Assembly (NCBI GenBank): GCA_964547415.1
Contig: CAZJNX010000224.1
Coordinates: 1-7,194, forward strand
Origin: CAZJNX01 sp964547415
GTDB taxonomy: Bacteria; Pseudomonadota; Alphaproteobacteria; Rhizobiales; Amorphaceae
Direction of reading: 5' to 3'
Length of the DNA: 7,194 nt
A model generated the notes under the pieces. That model was not told where the DNA came from and did no database searches. It saw only the letters and a program-made list of their open reading frames with translations. This document shows positions 1 to 5,957 of the stretch, one piece after another. Each line of letters opens with the position of its first letter. The first letter of the stretch is position 1. Made by a program: the position numbers and the translations under genes.

Positions 1-1
1 C

Positions 2-82
2 GAGTGCGGCAACTTCACCCTCGTGCGCAACGGTACCTGCCTCAAGTGCGACACGTGCGGCGCCACCTCCGGCTGCAGCTGA
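2..82 (+). CDS. nrdJ: C-terminal end of adenosylcobalamin-dependent (class II) ribonucleoside-diphosphate reductase
   Basis: Only the last 26 codons lie in the window, read in the frame starting at base 2 and ending at TGA 80-82. The peptide begins ECGNFTLVRNGTCLKC and ends DTCGATSGCS. It carries five cysteines, with CLKC, CDTC and a terminal GCS. This Cys-rich tail is characteristic of the C-terminal ribbon of alphaproteobacterial NrdJ, where cysteines bind metal and re-reduce the active-site disulfide. The enzyme makes deoxyribonucleotides in the cytoplasm using coenzyme B12. The body of the gene lies upstream of the window. The identification rests on recognising a short but distinctive tail, so a different zinc-ribbon protein cannot be fully excluded. 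Confidence 0.82.
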   Translation, partial: ECGNFTLVRNGTCLKCDTCGATSGCS

Positions 83-90
83 TCCGTCGC

Positions 91-113
91 GGCCCGGCCT
101 TGCTGGCCGGGTC
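91..113 (+). terminator. Hairpin downstream of nrdJ, candidate terminator
   Basis: A 9-base-pair stem (91-99 with 105-113, one G-T pair) closes a 5-base TTGCT loop, 8 bases after the nrdJ stop. No T-run follows; the next bases are C-rich. It would be an atypical intrinsic terminator, although such hairpins are common after genes in GC-rich genomes. The rest of the gap up to 266 holds GGCCGG-rich short palindromes, and I could not call a promoter in it. Confidence 0.5.
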
Positions 114-266
114 CCTCCCCTCCGCCTCCCCTCCCGCTCTGCGCACGTTCGGCCGGCAAGCCCCGGGCAAGCCGGTCGTGCGAGCCTTGCAGCTGTATTC
201 CGGCCGGTCGCCGGCGTCGTCGCCTCCGGCCGGCTGCACGGTGGCTCCGAGGAGTGGGGTGGAACG

Positions 267-1955
267 GTGGCCCAGGTCTTCGCGAACATGCGCGTTTCGG
301 GAAAGCTCGCGGCGGGCTTTTCGCTCGTCATCCTGGTGATGGTGGTCGGCAGCCTCGTCGTCCTCGAACGCGTCCTCAGGATCCAGCACGACACGCGCTG
401 GACCACCCACACGTATGACGTGCTCGAGGCGGTGGACGGCATCCTCATGGGCATGGTGAACCAGGAGACGGCCCTGCGCGGTTTCCTGCTCACCACGGAG
501 GAGCGCTCGCTCGACACCTACGAGCGGGGCCTCGCCCAGTACCGGGATTCGATGACGCGGGCGCGCGAGCTCACCCGCGACAACCCGGAGGTCCAGCGCC
601 TCCTCGCCGAGCTCGACGCCGCCGCCACCTCCTGGACGCGGGACCACGCCGAGCGTGCCATCGCCCTCGTGCGCGATCCCGACACGGTGGAGGCGGGTCG
701 CCATCTCGAGGCCTCGGGCGCGGGCAAGACCCTGTTCGACGCCCTGCGCGCCCGGATCGCGGCGATCGAGAGCATCGAGCGGGGCCTCCTCGCAGATCGC
801 ACGGCCGACAAGGAATCGGCCTTCGCCGCCACCTTGTGGATCCTGCCCGCCACCCTCGTCCTGTCGGTCCTCGTGGCCGGGGCCTGCCTCTTCGCGCTCA
901 CCGCCGGCATCGCGGGCCCGGTGCGCCGGCTCGAGGGCACCATGGCCGCCCTCGCCTCCGGCAAGCGGGACGTCGAGGTCCCGGGGGTCGACCGGCGGGA
1001 CGAGATGGGCGACATGGCCCGCGCCGTCGCGGTCTTCCGCCAGGGCCTCGTGGAGGCGGAGGCCCTCCGGGCCGACAAGGAGGCGGAGGAGGCCGCCCGG
1101 GAGGCGCGCCGACGCACCATGGACGAGGCGGTGGCCCACTTCGACGAGATCGCGGCGACCACCGTGGAGGCCGTCTCGAAGTCGGCCGAGGAGCTGCAGG
1201 CGGCCGCGCGGCGCATGTCCGCCACCGCGAGCCGGACCTCGCAGGACACGACCCGCGTGGCGAGCACCTCGCAGGAGACGGCGGCCAACATCGAGGCGGT
1301 CGCCGCCGCCGCGGAGGAGCTTTCCGCTTCCGTGCAGGAGATCGCCCGGCAGATCGCCCTGTCGAGCCGCATGTCCCGCGAGGCGGTGGTGGACGCCGAG
1401 CAGGCCTCGGCGCGGGTCAACCATTTCGCCGACACCGCCCAGAAGATCAGCTCTGTGGTCGGCCTCATCAGCGACATCGCCGAGCAGACCAACCTCCTCG
1501 CCCTCAACGCGACGATCGAGGCCGCGCGCGCGGGCGAGGCGGGCAAGGGCTTCGCGGTGGTCGCCGCCGAGGTGAAGGGCCTCGCCGAACAGACGGCGAA
1601 GGCGACGGAGGAGATCCGCTCCCAGATCGCCGCCGTCCAGTCGTCCACCGACGCCACGGTGACCGACATCGGCAAGATATCGGACCGCATCCGCCAGATG
1701 GACGAGATTTCCTCCACCATCGCCGCGGCCGTGGAGGAGCAGGGCTCGGCCACCGGCGAGATCGCCCGCAACGCCCGCCAGGTGGCGAGCAGCTCCGCCA
1801 ACGTGACGGCCACCATCGACGCGGTGAGCTCGGCCGCCGACGAGACCGGCAACACCTCCGAGTCGGTGCTCACCGCCGCCCGCGCGCTCCTGGAGCGCGC
1901 CACCACCATGCGCGACCGTACCACGGCCTTCCTGGAGACGATCCGCGCCACCTGA
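267..1955 (+). CDS. Methyl-accepting chemotaxis protein with CHASE3-type sensor domain
   Basis: This is a 562-residue inner-membrane chemoreceptor that would signal through CheW and CheA to the flagellar motor. A first membrane segment lies near residues 15-33. A helical periplasmic region at about 40-180 contains NQETALRGFLLT, the hallmark of CHASE3 domains. A second membrane segment lies near 188-214, followed by HAMP (about 214-266) and a long signalling coiled coil. The hairpin tip at 405-430 (EQTNLLALNATIEAARAGE, then GKGFAVVAAEV) is the most conserved sequence of the family. There is no C-terminal pentapeptide for CheR/CheB docking. The GTG start at 267 is chosen because GAGGAG lies at 249-254. 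ATG 288 is the alternative and would shorten the protein by seven residues. The ligand cannot be predicted. The gene appears intact and stands alone. Confidence 0.93.
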   Translation: MAQVFANMRVSGKLAAGFSLVILVMVVGSLVVLERVLRIQHDTRWTTHTYDVLEAVDGILMGMVNQETALRGFLLTTEERSLDTYERGLAQYRDSMTRARELTRDNPEVQRLLAELDAAATSWTRDHAERAIALVRDPDTVEAGRHLEASGAGKTLFDALRARIAAIESIERGLLADRTADKESAFAATLWILPATLVLSVLVAGACLFALTAGIAGPVRRLEGTMAALASGKRDVEVPGVDRRDEMGDMARAVAVFRQGLVEAEALRADKEAEEAAREARRRTMDEAVAHFDEIAATTVEAVSKSAEELQAAARRMSATASRTSQDTTRVASTSQETAANIEAVAAAAEELSASVQEIARQIALSSRMSREAVVDAEQASARVNHFADTAQKISSVVGLISDIAEQTNLLALNATIEAARAGEAGKGFAVVAAEVKGLAEQTAKATEEIRSQIAAVQSSTDATVTDIGKISDRIRQMDEISSTIAAAVEEQGSATGEIARNARQVASSSANVTATIDAVSSAADETGNTSESVLTAARALLERATTMRDRTTAFLETIRAT

Positions 1956-1971
1956 GGAGGCCGGCGATCCA

Positions 1972-1989
1972 ATCGGCCCGCGGGCCGGT
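1972..1989 (+). terminator. Short palindrome after the chemoreceptor gene, weak terminator candidate
   Basis: The core GGCCCGCGGGCC (1975-1986) is a perfect 12-base palindrome, extended outward by three further pairs that include one wobble. It begins 17 bases after the chemoreceptor stop. There is no T-run, and such palindromes are frequent by chance at this GC content, so the role is a guess from position. Confidence 0.25.
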
Positions 1990-2034
1990 CGGCCGCCCAT
2001 CGCGAGGCGCCCGGAGCGCTGGGCGCCCGCGAAG

Positions 2035-2350
2035 GCCTGCGGACCCGCCCATCGGCCCGACGGCCAGCAGCGGCAGCTCGAGATCGCGCTCGCGGGCGCG
2101 CCGCGCTTCATCCTGTTCGACGGGCCCGCGGCGGGCCTGTCCCCGACGGAGCGGCGGGAGCTCGTGGAGATCCTCACCGGGCTGCCGTCCCACATGGGCG
2201 ACACCATCATCGAGCACGACATGGACGTCGCCCGGCGCGTGTCCGCGCGCGTGAGGATGATGCACAACGGGCGCACCTTCGAGGAAGGCAAGCCCGCCGA
2301 GATCGAGGACGACCCGGAGGTCCAGGCGCTCCGCCTCGCAGGCGGCCATG
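2035..2350 (+). pseudogene. livG: C-terminal relic of a LivG-type branched-chain amino-acid ABC transporter ATPase
   Basis: In frame with 2062 the sequence reads GQQRQLEIA, the equivalent of the ABC signature region. It continues with FILFDGPAAGLSP (Walker B and D-loop), IIEHDMDVA (H-loop) and GKPAEIEDDPEVQAL, the typical LivG C-terminus. The N-terminal half, including Walker A, is absent. The Walker B glutamate is glycine (FDGP where the family has DEP), and the helix before it appears two residues short (LEIALAGAP where LEIALALAGAP is usual). LivG hydrolyses ATP to drive import of branched-chain amino acids or similar small substrates. The reading passes the expected stop and overlaps the livF-like start at 2348, the close spacing usual for livG-livF. 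It is not functional. Confidence 0.75.
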
Positions 2351-2553
2351 GCCACCGACCGGCCCGGGCCCGCCGCCGCCTTCGAGGTGCGGGACCTCAA
2401 CGGCTTCCACGGCCACTCCCACGCCCTCCAGGGCGTCACGATCCGCCTTACCCACGGCGTCCACGGCGTCCACCGCGTCCACGGCGTCCACGCGCGCTCC
2501 TCGTCATGGACGAGCCGACCGAGGGGCTCGCCCCGGTCATGGTCGCCAGGTGA
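2348..2553 (+). pseudogene. livF: Relic of a LivF-type ABC transporter ATPase with a large internal deletion
   Basis: The start at ATG 2348 gives AAAFEVRDLNGFHGHSHALQ, close to the LivF N-terminus (LEVRDLN.FYG.SH.L.GV). After about 36 residues the homology stops at a 9-base tandem repeat. It resumes in another frame at about 2493 with LLVMDEPTEGLAP, the LivF Walker B motif, ending at TGA 2551-2553. Walker A, the Q-loop and the signature motif are missing, a loss of roughly 110-120 residues compared with a usual length of about 235. The protein cannot bind ATP normally. Its order directly after the livG relic shows that the two were once a transporter gene pair. Confidence 0.72.
2453..2493 (+). 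repeat. 9-base tandem repeat, unit CACGGCGTC, about 4.5 copies
   Basis: Units lie at 2453-2461, 2462-2470, 2471-2479 (one change, CACCGCGTC) and 2480-2488, with a partial copy to 2493. In the livF entry frame it reads HGV-HGV-HRV-HGV-HA, and on the other strand repeated DAV. It sits exactly where livF homology breaks, so it probably arose by slippage or repair at the deletion junction. Confidence 0.85.
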
Positions 2554-2800
2554 TGGGGATGCCGGGACATCCCGAAGGCGGAGGGGCTGCCCGTGCGCCT
2601 TGCGGACCTGTCCACCGCCGGCAAGCCCTCGGGCGCGGCGATCCCGCCGACCAAGATCGCCGCCTGGCACCCGCGGGGGCGCGGCTGGCGTGTTCGTCGG
2701 CGACCGGGGGCAGGCCGTCGCCGCCATGACCGAGGCGTTGGAGCGCTGGGCGAAGCGGCGGACGGGGATCGCGGGCATCATCCCAGCTGATCGGCCCGCT
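2554..2800 (+). pseudogene. Unrecognised coding-like fragment between the livF and flotillin relics
   Basis: I could not assign this stretch. Two consecutive pieces look protein-like: LPVRLADLSTAGKPSGAAIP, followed by PTKIAAW, around 2590-2670, and in a second frame AGVFVGDRGQAVAAMTEALE, followed by RWAKRR, around 2690-2765. They could be the two halves of one frameshifted protein. The second piece looks helical. No diagnostic motif is visible. It is bounded by the livF relic stop and by the point near 2806 where flotillin similarity begins, and there is no evident start or ribosome-binding site. It may be a relic of a further gene of the lost cluster or a rearranged scrap. Confidence 0.3.
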
Positions 2801-2805
2801 CGTCC

Positions 2806-3722
2806 TTCGTCGAACCGCTTCGACGCGGAGGGCCTCACCCGCCGCATCGAGGACGTGGAGGGCCAGCGCAAGCTCCGGCACTCCATCGAGCGGGAGCCCA
2901 TGATCGCGATCCGCGCACGGAACCTGGAGGCCGGGAAGGAAGCGCTCCGGATGGAGCGGGAGAGCGAGGAGGCGCGCCTTGCCCAGGAGCGGGCCGTGGA
3001 GTTCCGCCGCGCCCGGCAACGCGCCGAGATCGCCTGCGAGCGCGCCGCGCAGGAGACGGAGGCCAAGAGCGCCGAGGGCATCGCCCGCGAGCGCATCGAG
3101 GCGGCCCGGATCGCCGGCGAGCGGGCCATCGCCGAGGCCCGCATCACGCCCGCGGGGGAGATCCGCCAGCGCGAGATCGCCCGCCGGAATGCGGTGGAGA
3201 GCGCCGAGATCGCCACCCGCGAGGCGCTCGCGAGAAGGCGCGGATCGCCGAGGGCCGCGCCGTCGCGGCGGCCCATCGCGAGCGAGCGGCAGACCGAGGA
3301 GGAGGCGATCGAGCGCCGCCGCCTCGTCGAGGAGGCGGACATCGCCGCGCGGCGGGTGATCGACAACGCCCGCATCGAGCAGGGGCGCGCCGTGGAGGCT
3401 GCCCGGATCGAGCGGGACGAGGCCGTCGAGGCGCGCGAGATCGCCCGCCGCCGCGCCGTGGAGGCGGCCGAGATCGCCGCCCGGGAGGAGACGGAGAAGG
3501 CGCGGATCGCCCAGGAGCTCACCGTCACCGACGTCGCCCGCGAGCAGGCCCTCGAGGCGGCGCGGACGGAGAGAAAGCGCGCCACCGAGCAGGCCGAGAT
3601 CGCCCGCCTCCAGGCCCTGCGCGCGGCCGAGATCGCCTCCCGCGAGGAGATCGAGCGCACCCGCATCGGCCACCAGAAGGAGCGCCGCAAGCGCGAGGCG
3701 GGCCGCGAGGGCGAGGTCGGAC
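2806..3722 (+). pseudogene. Relic of a flotillin-family (SPFH-associated) coiled-coil protein
   Basis: From NRFDAEGLTRRIEDVEGQRK onward the frame gives a long charged helix rich in Glu, Arg and Ala, as in the post-SPFH part of bacterial flotillins, which form membrane-associated oligomers. The final part has 11-residue periodicity (AVEAAEIAARE, ATEQAEIARLQ, ALRAAEIASRE). The N-terminal membrane/SPFH domain is missing and so is the C-terminus. The frame changes at about 3230, where EKARIAEGRAVAAAH continues the homology in another frame, and returns near 3283, so a 50-base stretch is misread. The 3' end runs directly into the molybdopterin-subunit relic near 3722. The low-complexity helix limits certainty, but the NRFDAEGLT entry motif supports flotillin over a generic coiled coil. 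Confidence 0.65.
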
Positions 3723-3723
3723 T

Positions 3724-4398
3724 CGCCGTGAGGCCGCCGCCGAGGCGCCCGAGGTGGACACCGCCGACCTCGACACCGACGGGCGCGGCACCATCCACGT
3801 GAACGGCGTGCCCTCGCGCACCATCGCCGTGATGGCCGCCTCCCGGGCCGCCCCGTTCAAGCAGGGGCGGACCGTGTCGGGCCGCGGCATCTTCCTCATC
3901 CCGATGTCGGACGTGGCCCCCGAGACGGACGACGTGACGCCGGTCTCCCGCTACGCCCACGCGGCCCTCGTCATCGACGTGGAGGTGGACGACGAGACCG
4001 GCGAGGTCACCGTCCCGGAGATGAACCCGGCCTACGAGGCGGGCCGCGCCCTCGACCCGAAGCTCGTGGAGCAGCAGCGCGTCGGCGGCGCCTTGGATGG
4101 GCATGAGCCACGCCCTGTGGGAGATCACCGAGCCCTGGTTCCCGGACCGCGCCCACGGGCCGGAGGACTTCAACCAGTCCCTGATGCCGGGGCCGGGGCG
4201 ACATCGCCCCCCACGACACCGCGATCCCCGAACGCAGCCCGCCGGACGGCCCCTTCGACGGCAAGGGACCGGGCGAGATGTGCGCGAACCCGGTCATCCC
4301 GGCGGTCGCCAACGCGGTCCACGACGCGATCGGCGCCGACGTCGACGACCTGCCGGTCACGCCCGAGATGGTGCTGCGGGGCATCCGGGCGCACGGCA
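3724..4398 (+). pseudogene. C-terminal relic of a CoxL/xanthine-dehydrogenase-type molybdopterin-binding subunit
   Basis: Three successive frames join into one family C-terminus. Frame 1 has DTADLDTDGRGTIHV, TVSGRGIFL and YAHAALVIDVEVDDETGEVT through VEQQRVGGA. Frame 2 has WMGMSHALWE and AHGPEDFNQSLMPGPG. Frame 3 has DIAPHDTAIPERSPPDGPFD, GPGEMCANPVIPAVANAVHD and LPVTPEMVLRGIRA. The shifts fit one extra T near 4093-4094 and one extra G in the run at 4195-4198. The family oxidises carbon monoxide, purines or aromatic and heterocyclic substrates at a Mo-cofactor. The PGE glutamate (codon 4275-4277), equivalent to the catalytic base of the family, is retained. The N-terminal two-thirds or more is lost. 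The specific substrate cannot be told. Confidence 0.8.
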
Positions 4399-4400
4399 GG

Positions 4401-4426
4401 GGCGTCCCGGGCGGGCAGGCGACCCG
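4401..4426 (+). repeat. Left copy of a 26-base inverted repeat (partner 4874-4899)
   Basis: Bases 4401-4426 match the reverse complement of 4874-4899 at 25 of 26 positions, with a 21-base perfect core starting at 4406. The two copies enclose about 450 bases that contain the minus-strand MoxR N-terminus. In the plus frame this copy reads into GGQATRAALDEWNDPRQ, which resembles an internal MoxR/CoxD segment, so the repeat is probably a piece of that gene. Confidence 0.85.
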
Positions 4427-4458
4427 GGCCGCCCTCGACGAATGGAACGACCCGCGCC
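4411..4458 (+). pseudogene. Internal segment of a MoxR/CoxD-type AAA+ ATPase on the plus strand
   Basis: The plus frame reads GGQATRAALDEWNDPRQ. MoxR/CoxD proteins have an ALYEWNYPRQ-like motif about 15-20 residues after the LGRRL...YEG region. The observed ALDEWNDPRQ differs only at two Y-to-D positions, each one base change away (TAC to GAC). The PRQ codons (CCGCGCCAG, 4450-4458) are the exact complement of the LAR codons of the minus-strand N-terminal fragment. The two MoxR pieces therefore meet head-on at a 9-base microhomology. This match is short, so the call is moderately confident. Confidence 0.5.
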
Positions 4459-4682
4459 AGCCGCCGCCCGAGGACCGCCGAGAGCGCCTTCGCCGCCTCG
4501 GTCTTGCCGACGCCGGGCGCCCCTTCGAGGAGCAGCGGTCTGCCGAGGGCGAGCGCGAGGTAGGCGGCCGTCGCCAGCCCGTCGCAGGCGATGTACTGCG
4601 CCCCTCGGAGCGCGTCGGCGAGCGCCTCCGGCGACCCGATCCCGTGGACGACGCGCCTCACCGCCACGATACGCCCTCCCAT
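4443..4682 (-). pseudogene. N-terminal relic of a MoxR/CoxD-type AAA+ ATPase, inverted
   Basis: Reading down from ATG 4682 on the minus strand gives about 80 residues: a short leader, ALADALRGAQYIACDGLATA, LALALGRPLLLEGAPGVGKT with Walker A at residues 54-61, then EAAKALSAVLGRRLAR. This is the start of a CoxD-like MoxR ATPase, a chaperone that helps insert or mature the cofactor of molybdenum hydroxylases. Family similarity ends after LAR at about 4450. The expected CYEG and Walker B regions are not downstream on this strand but lie on the plus strand beyond 4900. AGGGG lies a few bases upstream of the ATG on the minus strand, so the start may be original. The gene is split by inversion and not functional. 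Confidence 0.72.
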
Positions 4683-4756
4683 CGACCCCTCGTACCCTTG
4701 TCCCGTTCCGGTGGTGGGACAGGGCGACGTTCCGGCGGAGCCGACACGATCTCCAC

Positions 4757-4825
4757 CGCAGCGGGCGGGGCGGGGGTCAAGCCCGAAGAGCGAAGCGTGG
4801 CTTGATGCCCGCCCCGCCCGCTGCG
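4757..4825. repeat. 69-base palindromic element able to form a long hairpin
   Basis: Outer arms 4757-4774 and 4808-4825 pair perfectly over 18 bases. After a G-G mismatch and a G-T pair, inner arms TCAAGCC (4777-4783) and GGCTTGA (4799-4805) pair over 7 bases, leaving a 15-base loop with a GCGAAG-like direct repeat. It lies inside the interval bounded by the 26-base inverted repeat and overlaps no recognised coding relic. It resembles the dispersed intergenic palindromes or non-autonomous miniature elements of GC-rich alphaproteobacteria. A strong bidirectional terminator would look similar. Confidence 0.8.
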
Positions 4826-4873
4826 AGGCTCGCGTGACGAGGGAGCCGGTCCCATGGGGCGCACCGGCGGGTG

Positions 4874-4899
4874 CGGGTCGCCTGCCCGCCCGGGTCGCC
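4874..4899 (-). repeat. Right copy of the 26-base inverted repeat (partner 4401-4426)
   Basis: This is the reverse complement of 4401-4426 with one mismatch. The copy contains an internal direct repeat: CGGGTCGCCTGC occurs at 4874-4885 and again at 4891-4902. It lies immediately before the plus-strand MoxR segment that begins RWYEGID, so it marks the other edge of the inverted interval. Confidence 0.85.
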
Positions 4900-5378
4900 T
4901 GCGATGGTACGAGGGGATCGACGCGGCGGCCGCAGATGCTCGCGATCCGCCAGGCGGGGCGGGACGACGTGAAGATCTACGACGACCGCTTCCCGATCCC
5001 CCGGGCCCCTCCTCGACGCGCTCAGGGCGGCGGACGCGGCCACCCTCCTCATCGACGAGATCGACCGGGCCGACCGCCCGTTCGCCTTCCTCTTCGCGTT
5101 CCTGTCGGACTTCGCCATCTCGACGCCCCGCGCGCGGAACGGTGCGGGCCGAGGCGCGGCCCGTCGTCGTGCCGACCGTCAACCGCACCCGCGACCTCCA
5201 CGAGGCGCTGCGCCGCCGCTGCGTCTACCACTTCATCGACGACCCGGACGCGCGCCTCGAATCCGACATCGTGACGATGCGCGCCTCCTCCGTCGCCCGC
5301 GCCACCGCCGACGCCGTGGTGGCGCCGGTCAACCGCCTGCGGGGCGAGCCGCTGGCCGAGCCCCCCGGCGTCGCCGGC
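4900..5378 (+). pseudogene. Central and C-terminal relic of a MoxR/CoxD-type AAA+ ATPase
   Basis: The family sequence continues here in three changing frames. RLRWYEGIDAA is at about 4897-4929. QMLAIRQAGRDDVKIYDDRF, followed by PIPR, is at about 4932-5005. PLLDALRAADAATLLIDEID, followed by RADRPF, is at about 5006-5075, with Walker B LLIDEID. Then TVRAEARPVVVPTVNRTRDL, with HEALRRRCVYHFID, runs from about 5138. The last part carries the sensor-1 and arginine-rich region typical of CoxD (NRTRE.HDALKRRC). The shifts near 5005 and in the CG run at 5129-5137 each fit one extra base. The segment between YEGID and QMLAIRQ is missing; its apparent copy is at 4411-4458. The N-terminus is inverted at 4682-4443. 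Similarity ends at LRGEPLAEPPGVA, where it runs into a CoxE-like piece. Confidence 0.8.
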
Positions 5379-5379
5379 G

Positions 5380-5640
5380 CCGGCCGAGACCTTCACCTTC
5401 GGCACCCGCCTCGCCCGGGTCACCGGGGCGCTGAAGCCGAGGAACCGGGAGCAGGCGCTGGCCGGGGCCGGCCGCCTCGCCCCGGACCGGGACGGCGGCA
5501 CCCGCATCGGCGACGCCCTCGCCGCCTTCCTCGCCGTGCCCCGCTTCGCGGGCTTCGCGCGGGGGGCGGTCGCCGTCGTGGCGCCGGGCAGCGAGCGGGC
5601 GATCCTCCACGACAACGCGGTCCGCATCGATCGGCTCCGA
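5380..5640 (+). pseudogene. C-terminal relic of a CoxE-like VWA-domain protein
   Basis: In the frame with codon 5383 the sequence reads AETFTFGTRLARVTGALKPR, followed by EQALAGAGRLAPDRDGGTRI, then GDALAAFL and GFARGAVAVV. This corresponds to the central and C-terminal VWA region of CoxE-like proteins, the usual partners of CoxD-type MoxR ATPases (family pattern FGTRLTRVTRAL, GGTRIG.AL..F, ARGAVVV.LSDG). The SDG..ERGDP motif after GAVAVV is replaced by APGSER, and homology fades before 5640. The N-terminal part and the normal coxD-coxE junction are deleted, so the ATPase relic runs straight into this one. Order and orientation match a cox accessory pair. Confidence 0.7.
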
Positions 5641-5650
5641 AAGACACAAG

Positions 5651-5656
5651 GGGAGG
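5651..5656 (+). promoter_or_regulatory. Strong ribosome-binding site for the lactonase-like start
   Basis: GGGAGG lies six bases upstream of ATG 5663. It is close to ideal in strength and spacing, so this is the original start of the lactonase gene and may still be translated. Confidence 0.75.
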
Positions 5657-5662
5657 AAAGAC

Positions 5663-5957
5663 ATGGCCTTCGCGATCCACATCCTCGACGACGGCGACAT
5701 CGCGCTCGAGGCGAGCTTCCTGGTGCTCGGCCACGACTGGCGACGCCGGCGGCGGGTGCCGACCTACGGCTTCCCGATCCTAGGGGGGACCTATCCCGTG
5801 CCGGTCGACACCGGCTACCGGGACAACGCCCCCATGGAGAGCCTCGGCGTGCGGGGCCTCCACGACCACGGCGACATGATCGAGAGCCAGCTCGCCCGGC
5901 AAGGCCTCGTCCCCGGCGACGTCCACTACGTCGTCCACGCGCAGCTGCACATCGACT
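5663..5957 (+). pseudogene. N-terminal relic of an N-acyl-homoserine-lactonase-like metallo-beta-lactamase-fold enzyme
   Basis: About 98 residues match the start of AttM/AhlD-type lactonases: IHILDDGDIALEASFLVLGH, VPTYGFPILGGTYPVPVDTG, then YRDN.PMESLG and PGDVHYVVHAQLHID. These enzymes open lactone rings such as acyl-homoserine or gamma-butyrolactones. The metal-binding HxHxDH motif should read HLHIDH but reads QLHIDC here (residues 94-99), so two ligands are lost, the second at the fusion point. The last 60 percent or so of a roughly 250-residue enzyme is absent. Similarity switches abruptly to an SMP-30-like protein near 5957. The frame stays open to 7009, through the downstream gene, which could mislead automated calling into reporting a 448-residue fusion. 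Confidence 0.8.

Noticed and set aside
655..2254. Additional plus-strand open frames overlapping the chemoreceptor
   Set aside because: Pro/Arg-rich shadow translations in the wrong frame. The receptor frame carries all family motifs.
42..2291. A 749-codon open frame on the minus strand, opposite the chemoreceptor
   Set aside because: Low-complexity Gly/Arg/Asp-rich translation with no domain. It is antisense to a clear chemoreceptor and is expected from very high GC content.
2453..2493. CRISPR-like array
   Set aside because: The units are 9 bases long and directly abutting, with no spacers and no cas genes nearby.
2348..3802. A single 484-codon plus-strand gene
   Set aside because: The frame joins a LivF start, a tandem repeat, an unassigned scrap and a flotillin helix. 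It is open only because stops are rare at this GC content.
1870..4173. A 767-codon open frame on the minus strand across the relics
   Set aside because: Its Ser/Arg/Ala-rich product is antisense to recognisable LivG, LivF, flotillin and molybdopterin-subunit sequence. No family features or convincing start were seen.
4696..4724. Hairpin around TGTCCC...GGGACA as an operator
   Set aside because: A short imperfect stem with an 11-base loop, no regulator nearby and no second copy seen, so no role can be supported.
4401..4899. Insertion sequence with 26-base terminal inverted repeats
   Set aside because: The enclosed DNA encodes no transposase. One repeat copy reads as part of the MoxR gene, and no target duplication is visible, so a gene-internal inversion fits better.
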